In this document: positions 37,146-45,485 of the stretch, piece after piece
Layout of the letters: each line of letters begins with the position of its first letter
Numbering within the stretch: the stretch's first letter is position 1
Assembly (NCBI RefSeq): GCF_000422445.1
Contig: NZ_AULU01000013.1
Location: 62,001-126,000 of the forward strand
DNA from: Paenibacillus assamensis DSM 18201
GTDB taxonomy: Bacteria; Bacillota; Bacilli; Paenibacillales; Paenibacillaceae
Length of the DNA stretch: 64,000 nucleotides
Direction of reading: 5' to 3'
Notes under the pieces: model-generated
The model's database searches: none
Told to the model about the DNA's origin: nothing
The model's input: the letters and a program-made list of their open reading frames with translations, nothing else
Translations under genes and position numbers: made by a program

Positions 37146-38069
37146 TTACACACCTACAATGTGTGTCCAGCTTCCGAATCCGGTTAGCGGGGCGGTGTAG
37201 GCGTAGTTGCCTCCCGCATCAAGCCGAGCCGTAGCGCCATTGCCCGTTAGACCATTGTAGAACAGGATGCCTCCATTAGGAGTTCCAACAATATGCGTCC
37301 AACTGCTAAATCCAGAGAGCGAGCTGACGAATGTGTATTTTCCGTTGCCATCCAGCAAGGCGGTAGCGCCGGCACCAGTGATCGTATTAACAAAGAGAAG
37401 GCCGTTCTTGTTGGCGGAGGTGATGTGTGTCCAATTGCCGAAGCCAGATAGAGGAGCAACATACGTGTAATTGCCAGCGGCATCTAGTTTAGCGGTAGCG
37501 CCATTTCCTGTGGTGGCATCATAGAAGAGTATGCCGCCGCTAGGAGTTCCAACGACATGCGTCCATTTGGAGAACCCAGAGAGCGAGCTAACGAATGTGT
37601 ATTTGCCATTGGCATCAAGCAAAGCGGTAGCTCCGGCCCCGGTTATGGCATTATAGAAAAGGAGACCATTCTCATTGGCAGAGGTGATGTGTGTCCAATT
37701 GCCGAACCCAGATAGAGAACCAACAAACGTATAGTTGCCAGCGGCATCGAGCTTCGCTGTAGCGCCATTGCCGGTATTGGCGTCATAGAAGAGTATGCCA
37801 CCACTAGGTGCTCCAACGACATGTGTCCATCTTGAAAATCCAGAGAGTGATCCAACGTATGTGTAGTTACCAGCGGCGTCTAATCGAGCAGTAGCCCCAG
37901 CGCCAGTAAATGAATTGATGAAGAGTAAAGAGCCGGGAACGGTTCGGGTGAATCCTTTCACAGATTTATGCTTTTGTGAGGTGGGGGGAAAGGCATACTC
38001 TACATTTTTGGTTTTGGCGCGGGGCGCTTTTTGAGAGCGTAATTGATCTTGTTTGGCTTTCTTTTTCAA
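37146..38069 (-). CDS. Six-repeat propeller-like (lectin/tectonin-type) protein
   Basis: About 307 residues. A basic N-terminus (KKKAKQDQLRSQKAPRAKTKN) without signal peptide leads into six tandem 44-residue repeats of the form ILFYDATTGNGATAKLDAAG followed by NYTYVxxLSGFGNWTHI; a six-bladed beta-propeller is the simplest reading. Odd- and even-numbered repeats form two subtypes, so the higher unit is 88 residues. The start is TTG 38069: AGGAGG lies six bases before it, while the longer frame to 38180 lacks a site. WTHI-type repeats occur in bacterial lectin- and toxin-associated proteins; ligand unknown. Confidence 0.75.
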   Translation of the reverse strand: MKKKAKQDQLRSQKAPRAKTKNVEYAFPPTSQKHKSVKGFTRTVPGSLLFINSFTGAGATARLDAAGNYTYVGSLSGFSRWTHVVGAPSGGILFYDANTGNGATAKLDAAGNYTFVGSLSGFGNWTHITSANENGLLFYNAITGAGATALLDANGKYTFVSSLSGFSKWTHVVGTPSGGILFYDATTGNGATAKLDAAGNYTYVAPLSGFGNWTHITSANKNGLLFVNTITGAGATALLDGNGKYTFVSSLSGFSSWTHIVGTPNGGILFYNGLTGNGATARLDAGGNYAYTAPLTGFGSWTHIVGV

Positions 38070-38662
38070 AGTGACTCCTCCTGTTGACGATGGGATTGAG
38101 GTTGTTGAATACTTACCATAGTCTATGGGCAATTGTGTAATAGGCAACAATGGAATTGAAAAATCCACACTTGCCCACAAATCATAAGAGCCTGCTCAAG
38201 ACAGAAGGAGACCTAACAATCTTTATGTAAATTGTCAACTGAAAAATCTTAATTTCTGATAAGCTATACTTTAACTTGTGTAAAAATAGTCCAGAGTTGT
38301 GGAATCAGTTAGTTACAATTACATTAGTATTTATGATCAGGGGTTTCTACATTTTGCATAAAATCTGTTTTTACATAAAGATGAATTTTTTAGCAAAGAA
38401 GCAGACGCATGTATAAGTTTTAAAAATGAATCGCCCTCTAGTTACCGATAATACCCGGATTGGAACAGTTCAAATTTTAATTGTCAGCGTTGCTTTCGAA
38501 CAGTGTTTAATATTAATTTGACAACATAGAACGATAAGTTATAATCTAACATATCAAATAAAACATAAATTCCCTCTAATTTTCAGACCTCATAATGTAC
38601 TTCATTACGAACTTCTCATGTGTTCGGTACGTTTTAAAAATTGTAAAGGACGTGAATGTAAG
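38070..38662. other. AT-rich intergenic region upstream of the XRE-TPR gene
   Basis: Nearly 600 bp without a supported gene. It must hold the divergent promoters of the propeller gene and the XRE-TPR regulator. I saw no repeat, hairpin or promoter pair I can defend. Confidence 0.4.
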
Positions 38663-39904
38663 ATGGTAGTAACTACGATACTTACATTCGGAGATTTAAT
38701 AAGACAGCACAGGATCAAGGCGAAGTTATCTCTGAATGACTTGGCAAGTTTGTCAAACGTGCATAAAGGAACTATTTCAAAAATCGAAAATGGTGAGGTA
38801 AAGAAGCCCGAATTTAAGACGTTACGGGCACTGTCTGAAGCATTAAACATCCCTTATGACGAATATACATCACTATATATCGATGTTGAGCGAAGCCCTG
38901 AATTTCTTATTCTCATGCTAAATGAAACTATTGAAGCAAAAGGATCAATTCCTCTCATTTCTAAGATCGCTAATAAATTTCTTGAGGCTGAACGAGCAGA
39001 CAGTTATGAATCCACTTCACAACTTTTTAAATCCACTTGTAACTTAGAAGACACCGATATTAAGTTGGCTCTATTTAAAACCATCATACGCTATTCCAGA
39101 GGACATGGAGTCGTGACCTTTTTAGCGCGTTCTTTGTACCAGGAATACCTCATTGAGCGAAACGATTTTAGCAAGTTAAAAGCTACCTATGAATCGGGTG
39201 TTTACGTATTAAAATATACGGAGCAGCTTCCCCCAGAAGAGCGTACCGGCCTTTACTATCGCTTAGCAGCCCATGCATATTCATTGCGAAAATATAGCGA
39301 TTGTATTCAACATTCCAAGGCGCTTTTAGAGGACGAATATGCGTCAAAAGGAACAAATGAGCTAAGAGCGCATGTTACCCATGTTTTACGGGGGTCTTAC
39401 TATCACCTTGGCGAATATGTTCTTGCTGAAAAATACGCAGAAGAATACAAGAAATGCTTCCCTTCCATTGAGGGAGACAATGACCGCTTAATCATGGCTT
39501 TGTTAAATGTAAAAAACGGCAACAAAGCTCTTGCAGTTGAACAGTTCGAAAAATGTCTTCAGCTTTGTAGCGCCTCTTTTACTGTTCACATCGTTATTGA
39601 ATACATGGCATTCTGTTTCGAGCACGATCATATAGATAAAATTAAAAATCTCCTTTTAACCTACGAGGGAAGGATTCACGAGCAAATATATTCGACGCCT
39701 CTAGAAAAAGCAGGACTTGCTCGATTCTACAAACTCAAAGGTGATTATTATACCGAGGTTAATGATGTTATACATGCGATAAGCAGCTATATCAAAGGAG
39801 CTTATGCATATGCGAGTATAAATAACATTGAAAGTAAACGAAGTTGCTTGCAGTTGTTTTCTCAACTAAGTTGCTTTAGTTGGGTTTATTCTCGTCAATC
39901 CTAG
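38663..39904 (+). CDS. XRE helix-turn-helix regulator with TPR domain
   Basis: About 413 residues. XRE domain at about 7-65 (LSLNDLASLSNVHKGTISKIENG), followed by about 330 residues of TPR-like helical repeats (ERTGLYYRLAAHAYSLRKYSDCIQHSKAL; GSYYHLGEYVLAEKYAEEYKKCF; KAGLARFYKLKGDYYTEVNDVIHAI). This is the layout of peptide-sensing RNPP-type regulators (PlcR, Rgg, AimR) and of many Bacillales orphan regulators. The ATG 38663 follows AAAGGA at twelve bases. The small genes directly downstream could include its cognate peptide, but none is proven. Confidence 0.85.
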   Translation: MVVTTILTFGDLIRQHRIKAKLSLNDLASLSNVHKGTISKIENGEVKKPEFKTLRALSEALNIPYDEYTSLYIDVERSPEFLILMLNETIEAKGSIPLISKIANKFLEAERADSYESTSQLFKSTCNLEDTDIKLALFKTIIRYSRGHGVVTFLARSLYQEYLIERNDFSKLKATYESGVYVLKYTEQLPPEERTGLYYRLAAHAYSLRKYSDCIQHSKALLEDEYASKGTNELRAHVTHVLRGSYYHLGEYVLAEKYAEEYKKCFPSIEGDNDRLIMALLNVKNGNKALAVEQFEKCLQLCSASFTVHIVIEYMAFCFEHDHIDKIKNLLLTYEGRIHEQIYSTPLEKAGLARFYKLKGDYYTEVNDVIHAISSYIKGAYAYASINNIESKRSCLQLFSQLSCFSWVYSRQS

Positions 39905-39955
39905 TTTAATAAAGGTTTTGATTTAATATTAATTAACTATGACACACGTACGTAG

Positions 39956-39985
39956 AGACGCCTATTATAATTAGGTGTCTTTTTT
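39956..39985 (+). terminator. Intrinsic terminator after the XRE-TPR gene
   Basis: 9-bp stem AGACGCCTA / TAGGTGTCT (one G-T pair), seven-base loop, then six T. Confidence 0.88.
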
Positions 39986-40064
39986 GTGTTAGGTTGCCCA
40001 CAACATACTTTCACACGTTCACCTGAAAACCCAATATATGATAATAGTGGGGAACCGATTCAAT

Positions 40065-40092
40065 GGTGAGTGAATGGGGAGATTCACTCACC
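40065..40092 (+). promoter_or_regulatory. Leader hairpin before the Spo0E-like gene
   Basis: Perfect 10-bp stem GGTGAGTGAA / TTCACTCACC (40065-40074, 40083-40092) with an eight-base loop and no T run, ending 23 bases before the start codon. It could be an operator palindrome or an mRNA stem affecting translation. Confidence 0.55.
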
Positions 40093-40115
40093 AACGTATA
40101 AAAAAGGTGATTTCT

Positions 40116-40298
40116 ATGCTTGATAAAATTGAACTCCTACGAAAACAAATGCACGCAGCATACGAAGAAGGCTTACTGTTGACAGATGCTCGAATGATCC
40201 ACATAAGCCAAGACCTCGATAGACTACTAACCGAGTATCACATCCTACACAAATTTGAAAGTAAATCATTTCACTTAAATTTAATTACTGGAAGATAA
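40116..40298 (+). CDS. Spo0E-family aspartyl-phosphate phosphatase
   Basis: 60 residues. Two-helix Spo0E fold: helix 1 IELLRKQMHAAYEEG, helix 2 with the signature SQDLDRLLTEY. Members remove phosphate from Spo0A-P and so delay sporulation. The start ATG 40116 has AAGGTG seven bases before it; a longer frame is open but would include the leader hairpin. Placed between the XRE-TPR regulator and secreted proteins, so possibly tied to cell-density or stage signals. Confidence 0.88.
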   Translation: MLDKIELLRKQMHAAYEEGLLLTDARMIHISQDLDRLLTEYHILHKFESKSFHLNLITGR

Positions 40299-40317
40299 AG
40301 CATTATTATGTTAGGAG

Positions 40318-40410
40318 GTGAAATCTCTCATAAATAAAATAGCGACATCCTACATCAATCGCAGCAAATACCGGATGAAGGCAGGCTGTGAAATCGATTA
40401 TAGGAGATGA
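40318..40410 (+). CDS. Possible mini-ORF after spo0E-like gene (atypical start)
   Basis: A strong Shine-Dalgarno TTAGGAGGTGA (40311-40321) precedes a frame ending at TGA 40410, with residues NKIATSYINRSKYRMKAGCE in it. The frame has no ATG at proper distance: GTG 40318 is inside the SD, ATA 40330 is nine or more bases after it. The stop overlaps the ribosome site and start of the 40416 gene. It may be a true 26-30-residue peptide or a decayed start. Confidence 0.35.
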   Translation: MKSLINKIATSYINRSKYRMKAGCEIDYRR

Positions 40411-40415
40411 ATGAA

Positions 40416-41192
40416 ATGAAGAAGTTTAAGTCACTTTTGTTGTTAGTTTTTGTTCTAGTTCTTTCTGTTAGTTCATCAGTCTTAGCTAAAGGAGTTGACA
40501 TCAGTACACCGCAAATTACTAATATATCGACAGAGAAATTCAGGAAATTAAGTGGACAAGAAATAGACCGCTATTTTCAAATGCTAACCCCTTATTTTAT
40601 TTACAAAGATCATAATGTGATAGAACTGGATGTCCAAAGAGCTAGGAAGGATAACATTAGTAATGAGGCAATAGGATTGATTAGTAAATTACTAGATAAT
40701 CAAAATAGGATACTTAAAGCTACATTAAGAGGCGGAACTTTCAATGATGTCAAAATTGATTCCGATTTTAATGAAGTATTCGATGATTACTTTACACATT
40801 TATCAGCAACGAAGATTAGTCTATTGAGTAGTAGTTGTAAAGTAGGTGGAACGAAGAATCCAGATCCTTGTCCAGCAAGAGAAACTTTAATCGATAGCAT
40901 ATCGCTTGCGGGTGGTCAGAAATTTGCTATTGACAGTGGATATCATAGAACTGCAAGGTATGCAGGAGGTGGAGATGAATCAAATCCAGCACGAGATTTT
41001 ACAAAAGAAGTAGTGCATAATGATTGTTCTCAAGGAGTTTTTAGAAATCAAATTGTTTTATCTGATAATAAAGATGGTACTTTTAAAGTTATGCGACAAC
41101 AAAATGAGCCGAATCCTGAATTACATGAGTATACTCATCCTTATGCATTGTGGTCAATTTATGTGTATTGGTGGCATCAATCTTATTGCTAG
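40416..41192 (+). CDS. Secreted protein, function unknown
   Basis: About 258 residues. Signal peptide MKKFKSLLLLVFVLVLSVSS with likely cleavage after VLAKG. The mature part has a helical first half and a Cys-containing second half (four Cys: SSCKVGG, DPCPARE, HNDCSQG and the C-terminal Cys) that could form two disulfides, with a charged segment YHRTARYAGGGDE and a Trp/Tyr-rich end. No family recognised. ATG 40416 has AGGAG nine bases before it; ATG 40407 is less good. Followed by a terminator. Confidence 0.65.
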   Translation: MKKFKSLLLLVFVLVLSVSSSVLAKGVDISTPQITNISTEKFRKLSGQEIDRYFQMLTPYFIYKDHNVIELDVQRARKDNISNEAIGLISKLLDNQNRILKATLRGGTFNDVKIDSDFNEVFDDYFTHLSATKISLLSSSCKVGGTKNPDPCPARETLIDSISLAGGQKFAIDSGYHRTARYAGGGDESNPARDFTKEVVHNDCSQGVFRNQIVLSDNKDGTFKVMRQQNEPNPELHEYTHPYALWSIYVYWWHQSYC

Positions 41193-41204
41193 TATATGAT
41201 AAAC

Positions 41205-41240
41205 AATAAAAATCCCTGGCTACATCGGGGGATTTTTATT
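41205..41240 (+). terminator. Intrinsic terminator after the secreted protein
   Basis: 12-bp stem AATAAAAATCCC / GGGATTTTTATT (41205-41216, 41229-41240); the 3' arm itself supplies the T-rich tract. Confidence 0.8.
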
Positions 41241-41267
41241 GTTTAAATATGAAGGAGGAATAGCTCT

Positions 41268-41690
41268 GTGAAAAAAATGAGATATTCAGTTCTTATGTTA
41301 GCATTGTTAATTATGGGATGTAGTTCATCTCCTTTGAAGTCTGATATTGAGATAAAGATGAATACTGCTTACAACACTAATTTCGATTATATTGATACCA
41401 TTAAATTAGTGGATGATGTAAAGAAAGAACAAATTACAATAGATGATCCTAAAAAAATAGAGGAGATTATCAATAAATTGACAATAGTAACAAAACTTAA
41501 TGAACATAAATCTAATAATAGCCAGCTTGGAGAAGTAATAGTTATGACCTCCAAAGAAGGAGAAAAATATAATTCTAAGCAAAAAATTGCTAATCTTTCA
41601 CTTCTTGAAGTCGATGCAAGTTCGACAATAGTTCAATATGAGAGTGATGTTTATCTAGTTCCTATTAATATTATAAAGTTATTTCATTAA
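41268..41690 (+). CDS. Small lipoprotein, function unknown
   Basis: 140 residues, GTG start nine bases after AAGGAGG. Lipobox LLIMGC puts Cys at about 18, followed by SSSP, so the protein is membrane-anchored outside. The rest is a mixed, Lys-rich domain (IKLVDDVKKEQITIDDPKKIEEIINKL) that resembles small lipoproteins of Bacillales without known role. Neighbour of the secreted 40416 protein but behind a terminator. Confidence 0.7.
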   Translation: MKKMRYSVLMLALLIMGCSSSPLKSDIEIKMNTAYNTNFDYIDTIKLVDDVKKEQITIDDPKKIEEIINKLTIVTKLNEHKSNNSQLGEVIVMTSKEGEKYNSKQKIANLSLLEVDASSTIVQYESDVYLVPINIIKLFH

Positions 41691-41806
41691 GTATTTAGTA
41701 GGCGTTCCGTCAACTCTAGTTTGGTAGCTGGAATTAAAAGAACCGCTCAAATGGATTTACCTCAATTTATAAGCCTTAAATTTATAAGAAATGAGGTTAT
41801 TTCTGA

Positions 41807-42297
41807 ATGAGAAGGCAATTTAAGTTTCTCATATGTTTAAGTCTCCTTAACACTATTTTTTATTCCAACATTGGTACAACTTCAGTAAACGCTACTCAAC
41901 ATTTAAAGACACAATCCATTCATTTGAAAATCAATAAGTATTTCATCCTGTATTCGCAACCATACCCGCCCTTCATTGATAACAAATATAGGTTATTAAT
42001 TCCTTTACGCTCTATTCAAGGCTTGATGGGTGGAACTGTCACATACGATGAGACTACAAAAAGGCGTGGGTTAAGTGGTTAGATCGTGAATTTGAGTTAG
42101 TTATAGGTTCCACACAAGCAAAAGTTAACGGCGTGCCTATACAGATGAACACGGTTTCTATTTTGAAGGATGGTGCGATGTTTTTGCCTATGCGTCTATT
42201 TTTAGACCATACAGACATTAGTTATAAGTGGGATCAGAAGAAGCAATTACTGCATATTACTGATGAACGAGCTGAAAAAGGCTTACCCTTTGAATAG
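41807..42297 (+). pseudogene. Copper amine oxidase N-terminal-domain protein, frameshifted
   Basis: The first frame has a signal peptide (FLICLSLLNTIFYSNIG ... VNA) and the start of a stalk domain (YRLLIPLRSIQGLMGGTVTY) and stops at 42082. The domain continues in the -1 frame from AAG at 42061 (AWVKWLDREFELVIGSTQAK, then MFLPMRLFLDHTDISYKWD) to TAG at 42297. The break is at a run of five A (42058-42062), so a one-base deletion or a -1 slip. Joined, it is about 160 residues with one complete CuAO-N domain. Confidence 0.8.
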
Positions 42298-42555
42298 AAG
42301 AAGCCCAACTCCTTTTGAAACAAAATTACATGTGATTCAATGTTGCTTAGATTGTAAGTCCAATCCAAACTATAAAGCAAACAGCTAGGGGTAAGCAGAA
42401 CACAGTTAAAAAATGAATAAGAAAATATAGGGTAGATGGTTTGGAGGGGCTACAGGAATCGAATACGTGGAGAACATATTCAAGGGACTTGAAGTTTGTT
42501 ACCATTCACGATGTATAATTTGGTTATAATTGTAACAAAAAAGGAGGTGTTCACA
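42298..42555. other. Intergenic DNA with candidate promoter
   Basis: No gene seen. A TATAAT at 42513-42518 just before the 42556 gene is a candidate -10, but no well-spaced -35 was found. Confidence 0.35.
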
Positions 42556-42786
42556 TTGAAAAAAAGAGTTTTTTTCGCAATCTCGTTTCTTTTAGGCCTA
42601 TTCATTTGTTATCAAGGTTTTGACATTCTTACCTTCCCTGCAAGAGGAGAATCTATTTACCGATTGGGATTATTAATACCGGCTAACGATACTCAATTAA
42701 ATCTATACGGTGGTCTTTTCTTGCTTATTGGAGTTTTATTTATTGTAGCACCAGTAATGTTCAGGAAAAAAATGATAGCTGATTAG
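42556..42786 (+). CDS. Small two-helix membrane protein, TTG start
   Basis: 76 residues from TTG 42556, which lies eight bases after AGGAGG; the longer frame from ATG 42496 has no ribosome site and would pass through the SD. Membrane segments VFFAISFLLGLFICYQGF and LYGGLFLLIGVLFIVAPVMF, with a short Arg-Gly-rich loop between. No family recognised. It is followed about 100 bases later by a terminator. Confidence 0.7.
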   Translation: MKKRVFFAISFLLGLFICYQGFDILTFPARGESIYRLGLLIPANDTQLNLYGGLFLLIGVLFIVAPVMFRKKMIAD

Positions 42787-42888
42787 TTTTCTATAAACAT
42801 CACTGAACTCATTGATATAGACCTATTAGAGACTTTTTCTGTGTAAACCTCATCAAAGAAAGTAGCGCAAAGGTCACAGCAATTGACT

Positions 42889-42920
42889 AGAGGGCTATAT
42901 CAGCCCTCTGATTATTTTTT
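42889..42920 (+). terminator. Intrinsic terminator after the small membrane protein
   Basis: 8-bp stem AGAGGGCT / AGCCCTCT (42889-42896, 42902-42909), five-base loop, then GATTATTTTTT. Confidence 0.82.
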
Positions 42921-43153
42921 AAATTGAACTTCTTCGCATTTTCTTTTCAGCAATACAAACATATTGAATATTCCTTATCTAATAATGAATTATCCCTCTT
43001 TTTGTTCTTTTCTATTTTTAGTCATTGTAACGAACCAGCTCGGGAAGCCCATCTCGCTGCTGCTCCTTTACTTTTGCCAGACTGCATAGTAAGATGATGT
43101 CAGCAATTTAGATTTCAATGAATGATCTTGATAACTATAAAGAGGTGCATTTT
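42921..43153. other. Intergenic DNA
   Basis: AT-rich sequence without a supported gene, repeat or clear promoter. Together with the next two entries it fills the 700-bp gap before the MutS2-like gene. Confidence 0.35.
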
Positions 43154-43324
43154 GTGAGTGCGGTAGGTTCTAAATAGGATAAATTGAATGAAGTAAATTC
43201 GATGGCAGTAGGGGATTGGTCTATTTTCAGCACCCCTAGCTTTGTCATGAATTTATTTCGACCTATGAAGATACCTACGACACTTTATAATGCGTGCATA
43301 ATGCAGGGAGATGACTATACGTAA
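43154..43324 (+). pseudogene. Small ORF interrupted by an in-frame amber codon
   Basis: GTG 43154 follows AGAGGTG at normal distance and reads VSAVGSK, TAG at 43175, then in the same frame DKLNEVNSMAVGDWSIFSTP and on to TAA at 43324. A terminator lies about 55 bases later, so the unit has a ribosome site, reading frame and terminator. It may be a decayed gene of about 56 codons, or the 41-codon part from ATG 43202 may be made. No homologue recognised. Confidence 0.35.
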
Positions 43325-43378
43325 GCGATAGTTTTTTTCTACCTGTCCAGTTTGCACATGCCTTATAAATACAAGCAG

Positions 43379-43405
43379 AGCTGCGGGTATCCCCGCAGCT
43401 TTTTT
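43379..43405 (+). terminator. Intrinsic terminator before the MutS2-like gene
   Basis: 9-bp stem AGCTGCGGG / CCCGCAGCT with a tight loop, then five T. Confidence 0.88.
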
Positions 43406-43500
43406 GTGTTCAGGCATATGTACTACCTACGTTCATTGAAATCTAATCGTAGGTATCTTCCTTGTATGATCACAACCCATCATAGTGAGGAGAATCAACA

Positions 43501-45405
43501 TTGAATAAACAAACACTAGAAAAATTACAATATAACGAATTGAAAGAGCACGTAAAAACGTACTGTGTAAGCGGACTAGGGAAGCAATTATTAGATACGT
43601 TGCAGCCTAACTCCAACTTAACGGTCGTCAAAAAGCGTCTAAATGAAACGACAGAGGCGCGAGCGCTGCTTGATGCGGGTGCTCATATTCCTTTTTTAGG
43701 AGTCACGAACATCGAACTTAGTATCGAAAAGCTTGAAAAAGGCTTACTGTTAACACCAATTGAGCTAGTGAGTATATCGGATTTCTTGCGAGGCTGCCGA
43801 AAGATTAAACAATTTATGCTGGCTAAGGAGTTCTATGCACCTGTGCTGTCCTCTTATGCGAACTCCATGTCCGAGTTCCTAAGCATCGAAGAAGAGATCA
43901 ATAATTCGATTAAAGGTAGCAAGGTCGATTCTGCTGCTAGCAAAGAACTGAAGCGAATTCGCAGCAACATCGAAGCAACAGAGGAAAAGATTAAAGATCG
44001 ACTGCAAAAGTTTCTTAAAAACAGTGAGTACAAAAAGTATATTCAAGAGTTTTTTATTAGCCAGAAAAACGATCGGTACACGATCCCGATTATTGCATCT
44101 TATAAAAATCATGTACCAGGAACCATTGTTGAAGTCTCTTCCACAGGGTCCACGGTCTTTATTGAACCGCATAACGTAGCCAAGCTAAGTGGCGAGCTAT
44201 CAGGACTAAGAGCAGAAGAAGCGGTAGAGGAATATCAGATTTTAGCCGCTTTATCTGGTTTGATTACGGAAAATATGCATGAAATTAAGATTAATATGGA
44301 TCTCATTAGCCAATACGATATGGTGTTTGCCAAGGCAAAGTTCAGTAAGCAAATTGACGGTATCGAGCCTAAGCTGAACGATGTCGGTTATGTAAAGCTT
44401 GTAAATTGCAAGCACCCTCTTCTCACGGGAAAAGTTGTGCCGCTTAATTTTGAGATTGGGGAGCAGTATCGCAGTCTTATCATTACAGGACCTAACGCTG
44501 GCGGGAAAACGATTGTGCTAAAGACGATTGGCCTAGCTGCATTAGCGACCATGTCAGGCTTCCATATCCAAGCGGATAAGGAGACGGAGATTGCTGTATT
44601 CGATAACATTTTCATCGATATTGGCGATAATCAAAGTATTGAAAATGCACTAAGTACGTTCTCCTCTCATATGAAAAACCTTTCGGAAATTATGAGGTTG
44701 GCGAACAACAACACGCTCTTGCTCTTTGACGAAATTGGCAGCGGAACGGAACCAAATGAAGGAGCTGCGCTAGCCATTTCGATCTTAGAAGAGTTTTATC
44801 ATATGGGTTGTATGACGGTTGCGACTACCCACTATGGTGAAATTAAGCGTTATTCGGAAATGCACGACGATTTTATGAATGCAGCTATGCAGTTCAATCA
44901 TGAGACGTTGGAGCCGATGTATAAACTTCTTACAGGCAGGTCCGGGGAGAGCAATGCCTTGTGGATTTCACGCAAGATGGATGTTCGGGAAAAAGTATTG
45001 CAACGAGCTCAAGCGTATATGGATAACAAGGAATATCATTTGGAGCGAGTGCATGAAAGTAAAATACGGAAGGCTAAGGTTGCTGCTGTGGAGAAAGAAG
45101 GCAAACAGATCGAATTTGCAAAAGGCGACCGTGTGAAACTACTCGATTATGATGATTTCGGACTCATTTATGAGGGAAGAGATTCGTTCTCCAATGTAGT
45201 CGTTTTCTATAATAACGAGTTCATAAAAGTAAATGCTAGACGAATAACGCTAGAGATACCTGCGCAGGAACTGTATCCAGAAGGATATGATTTGAACACA
45301 CTGTTTGTAGATTTTAAGACGAGAAAGATGCAGCATGATATTGAGCGTGGTTCCAAGAAGGCTTTGCGTGCGATTCAAAAGGAAATAAGGAAAAATAGAG
45401 AATAG
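43501..45405 (+). CDS. MutS2-like ATPase lacking the Smr domain
   Basis: 634 residues, TTG start after GAGGAG at eight bases. Order: MutS2-type N-terminal core and coiled-coil clamp (residues about 1-310), ATPase with Walker A GPNAGGKT at 330-337, Walker B LLLFDEIGSGTEP and the dimer loop STFSSHMKNLSEI, then a KOW-like beta segment near 535-560 (KGDRVKLLDYDDFGLIYEG). The usual MutS2 is near 785 residues and ends in an Smr nuclease domain; here the chain ends in a basic tail (KKALRAIQKEIRKNRE). It may act in ribosome or recombination surveillance, but without the Smr activity. Confidence 0.88.
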   Translation: MNKQTLEKLQYNELKEHVKTYCVSGLGKQLLDTLQPNSNLTVVKKRLNETTEARALLDAGAHIPFLGVTNIELSIEKLEKGLLLTPIELVSISDFLRGCRKIKQFMLAKEFYAPVLSSYANSMSEFLSIEEEINNSIKGSKVDSAASKELKRIRSNIEATEEKIKDRLQKFLKNSEYKKYIQEFFISQKNDRYTIPIIASYKNHVPGTIVEVSSTGSTVFIEPHNVAKLSGELSGLRAEEAVEEYQILAALSGLITENMHEIKINMDLISQYDMVFAKAKFSKQIDGIEPKLNDVGYVKLVNCKHPLLTGKVVPLNFEIGEQYRSLIITGPNAGGKTIVLKTIGLAALATMSGFHIQADKETEIAVFDNIFIDIGDNQSIENALSTFSSHMKNLSEIMRLANNNTLLLFDEIGSGTEPNEGAALAISILEEFYHMGCMTVATTHYGEIKRYSEMHDDFMNAAMQFNHETLEPMYKLLTGRSGESNALWISRKMDVREKVLQRAQAYMDNKEYHLERVHESKIRKAKVAAVEKEGKQIEFAKGDRVKLLDYDDFGLIYEGRDSFSNVVVFYNNEFIKVNARRITLEIPAQELYPEGYDLNTLFVDFKTRKMQHDIERGSKKALRAIQKEIRKNRE

Positions 45406-45485
45406 ACTACTGAGTGAGAGCGCAACATTTCAAATAGTGCCCTGTGATACAACTAATCATGAATTTGATAAGGGGAGATGAGAAC

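Noticed and set aside
37146..38069. Regular DNA repeats that might suggest a CRISPR or minisatellite
   Set aside because: The period is 132 bp, in frame, and encodes 44-residue protein repeats.
42496..42555. N-terminal extension of the small membrane protein from ATG 42496
   Set aside because: The extension runs through the AGGAGG ribosome site; TTG 42556 is correctly spaced.
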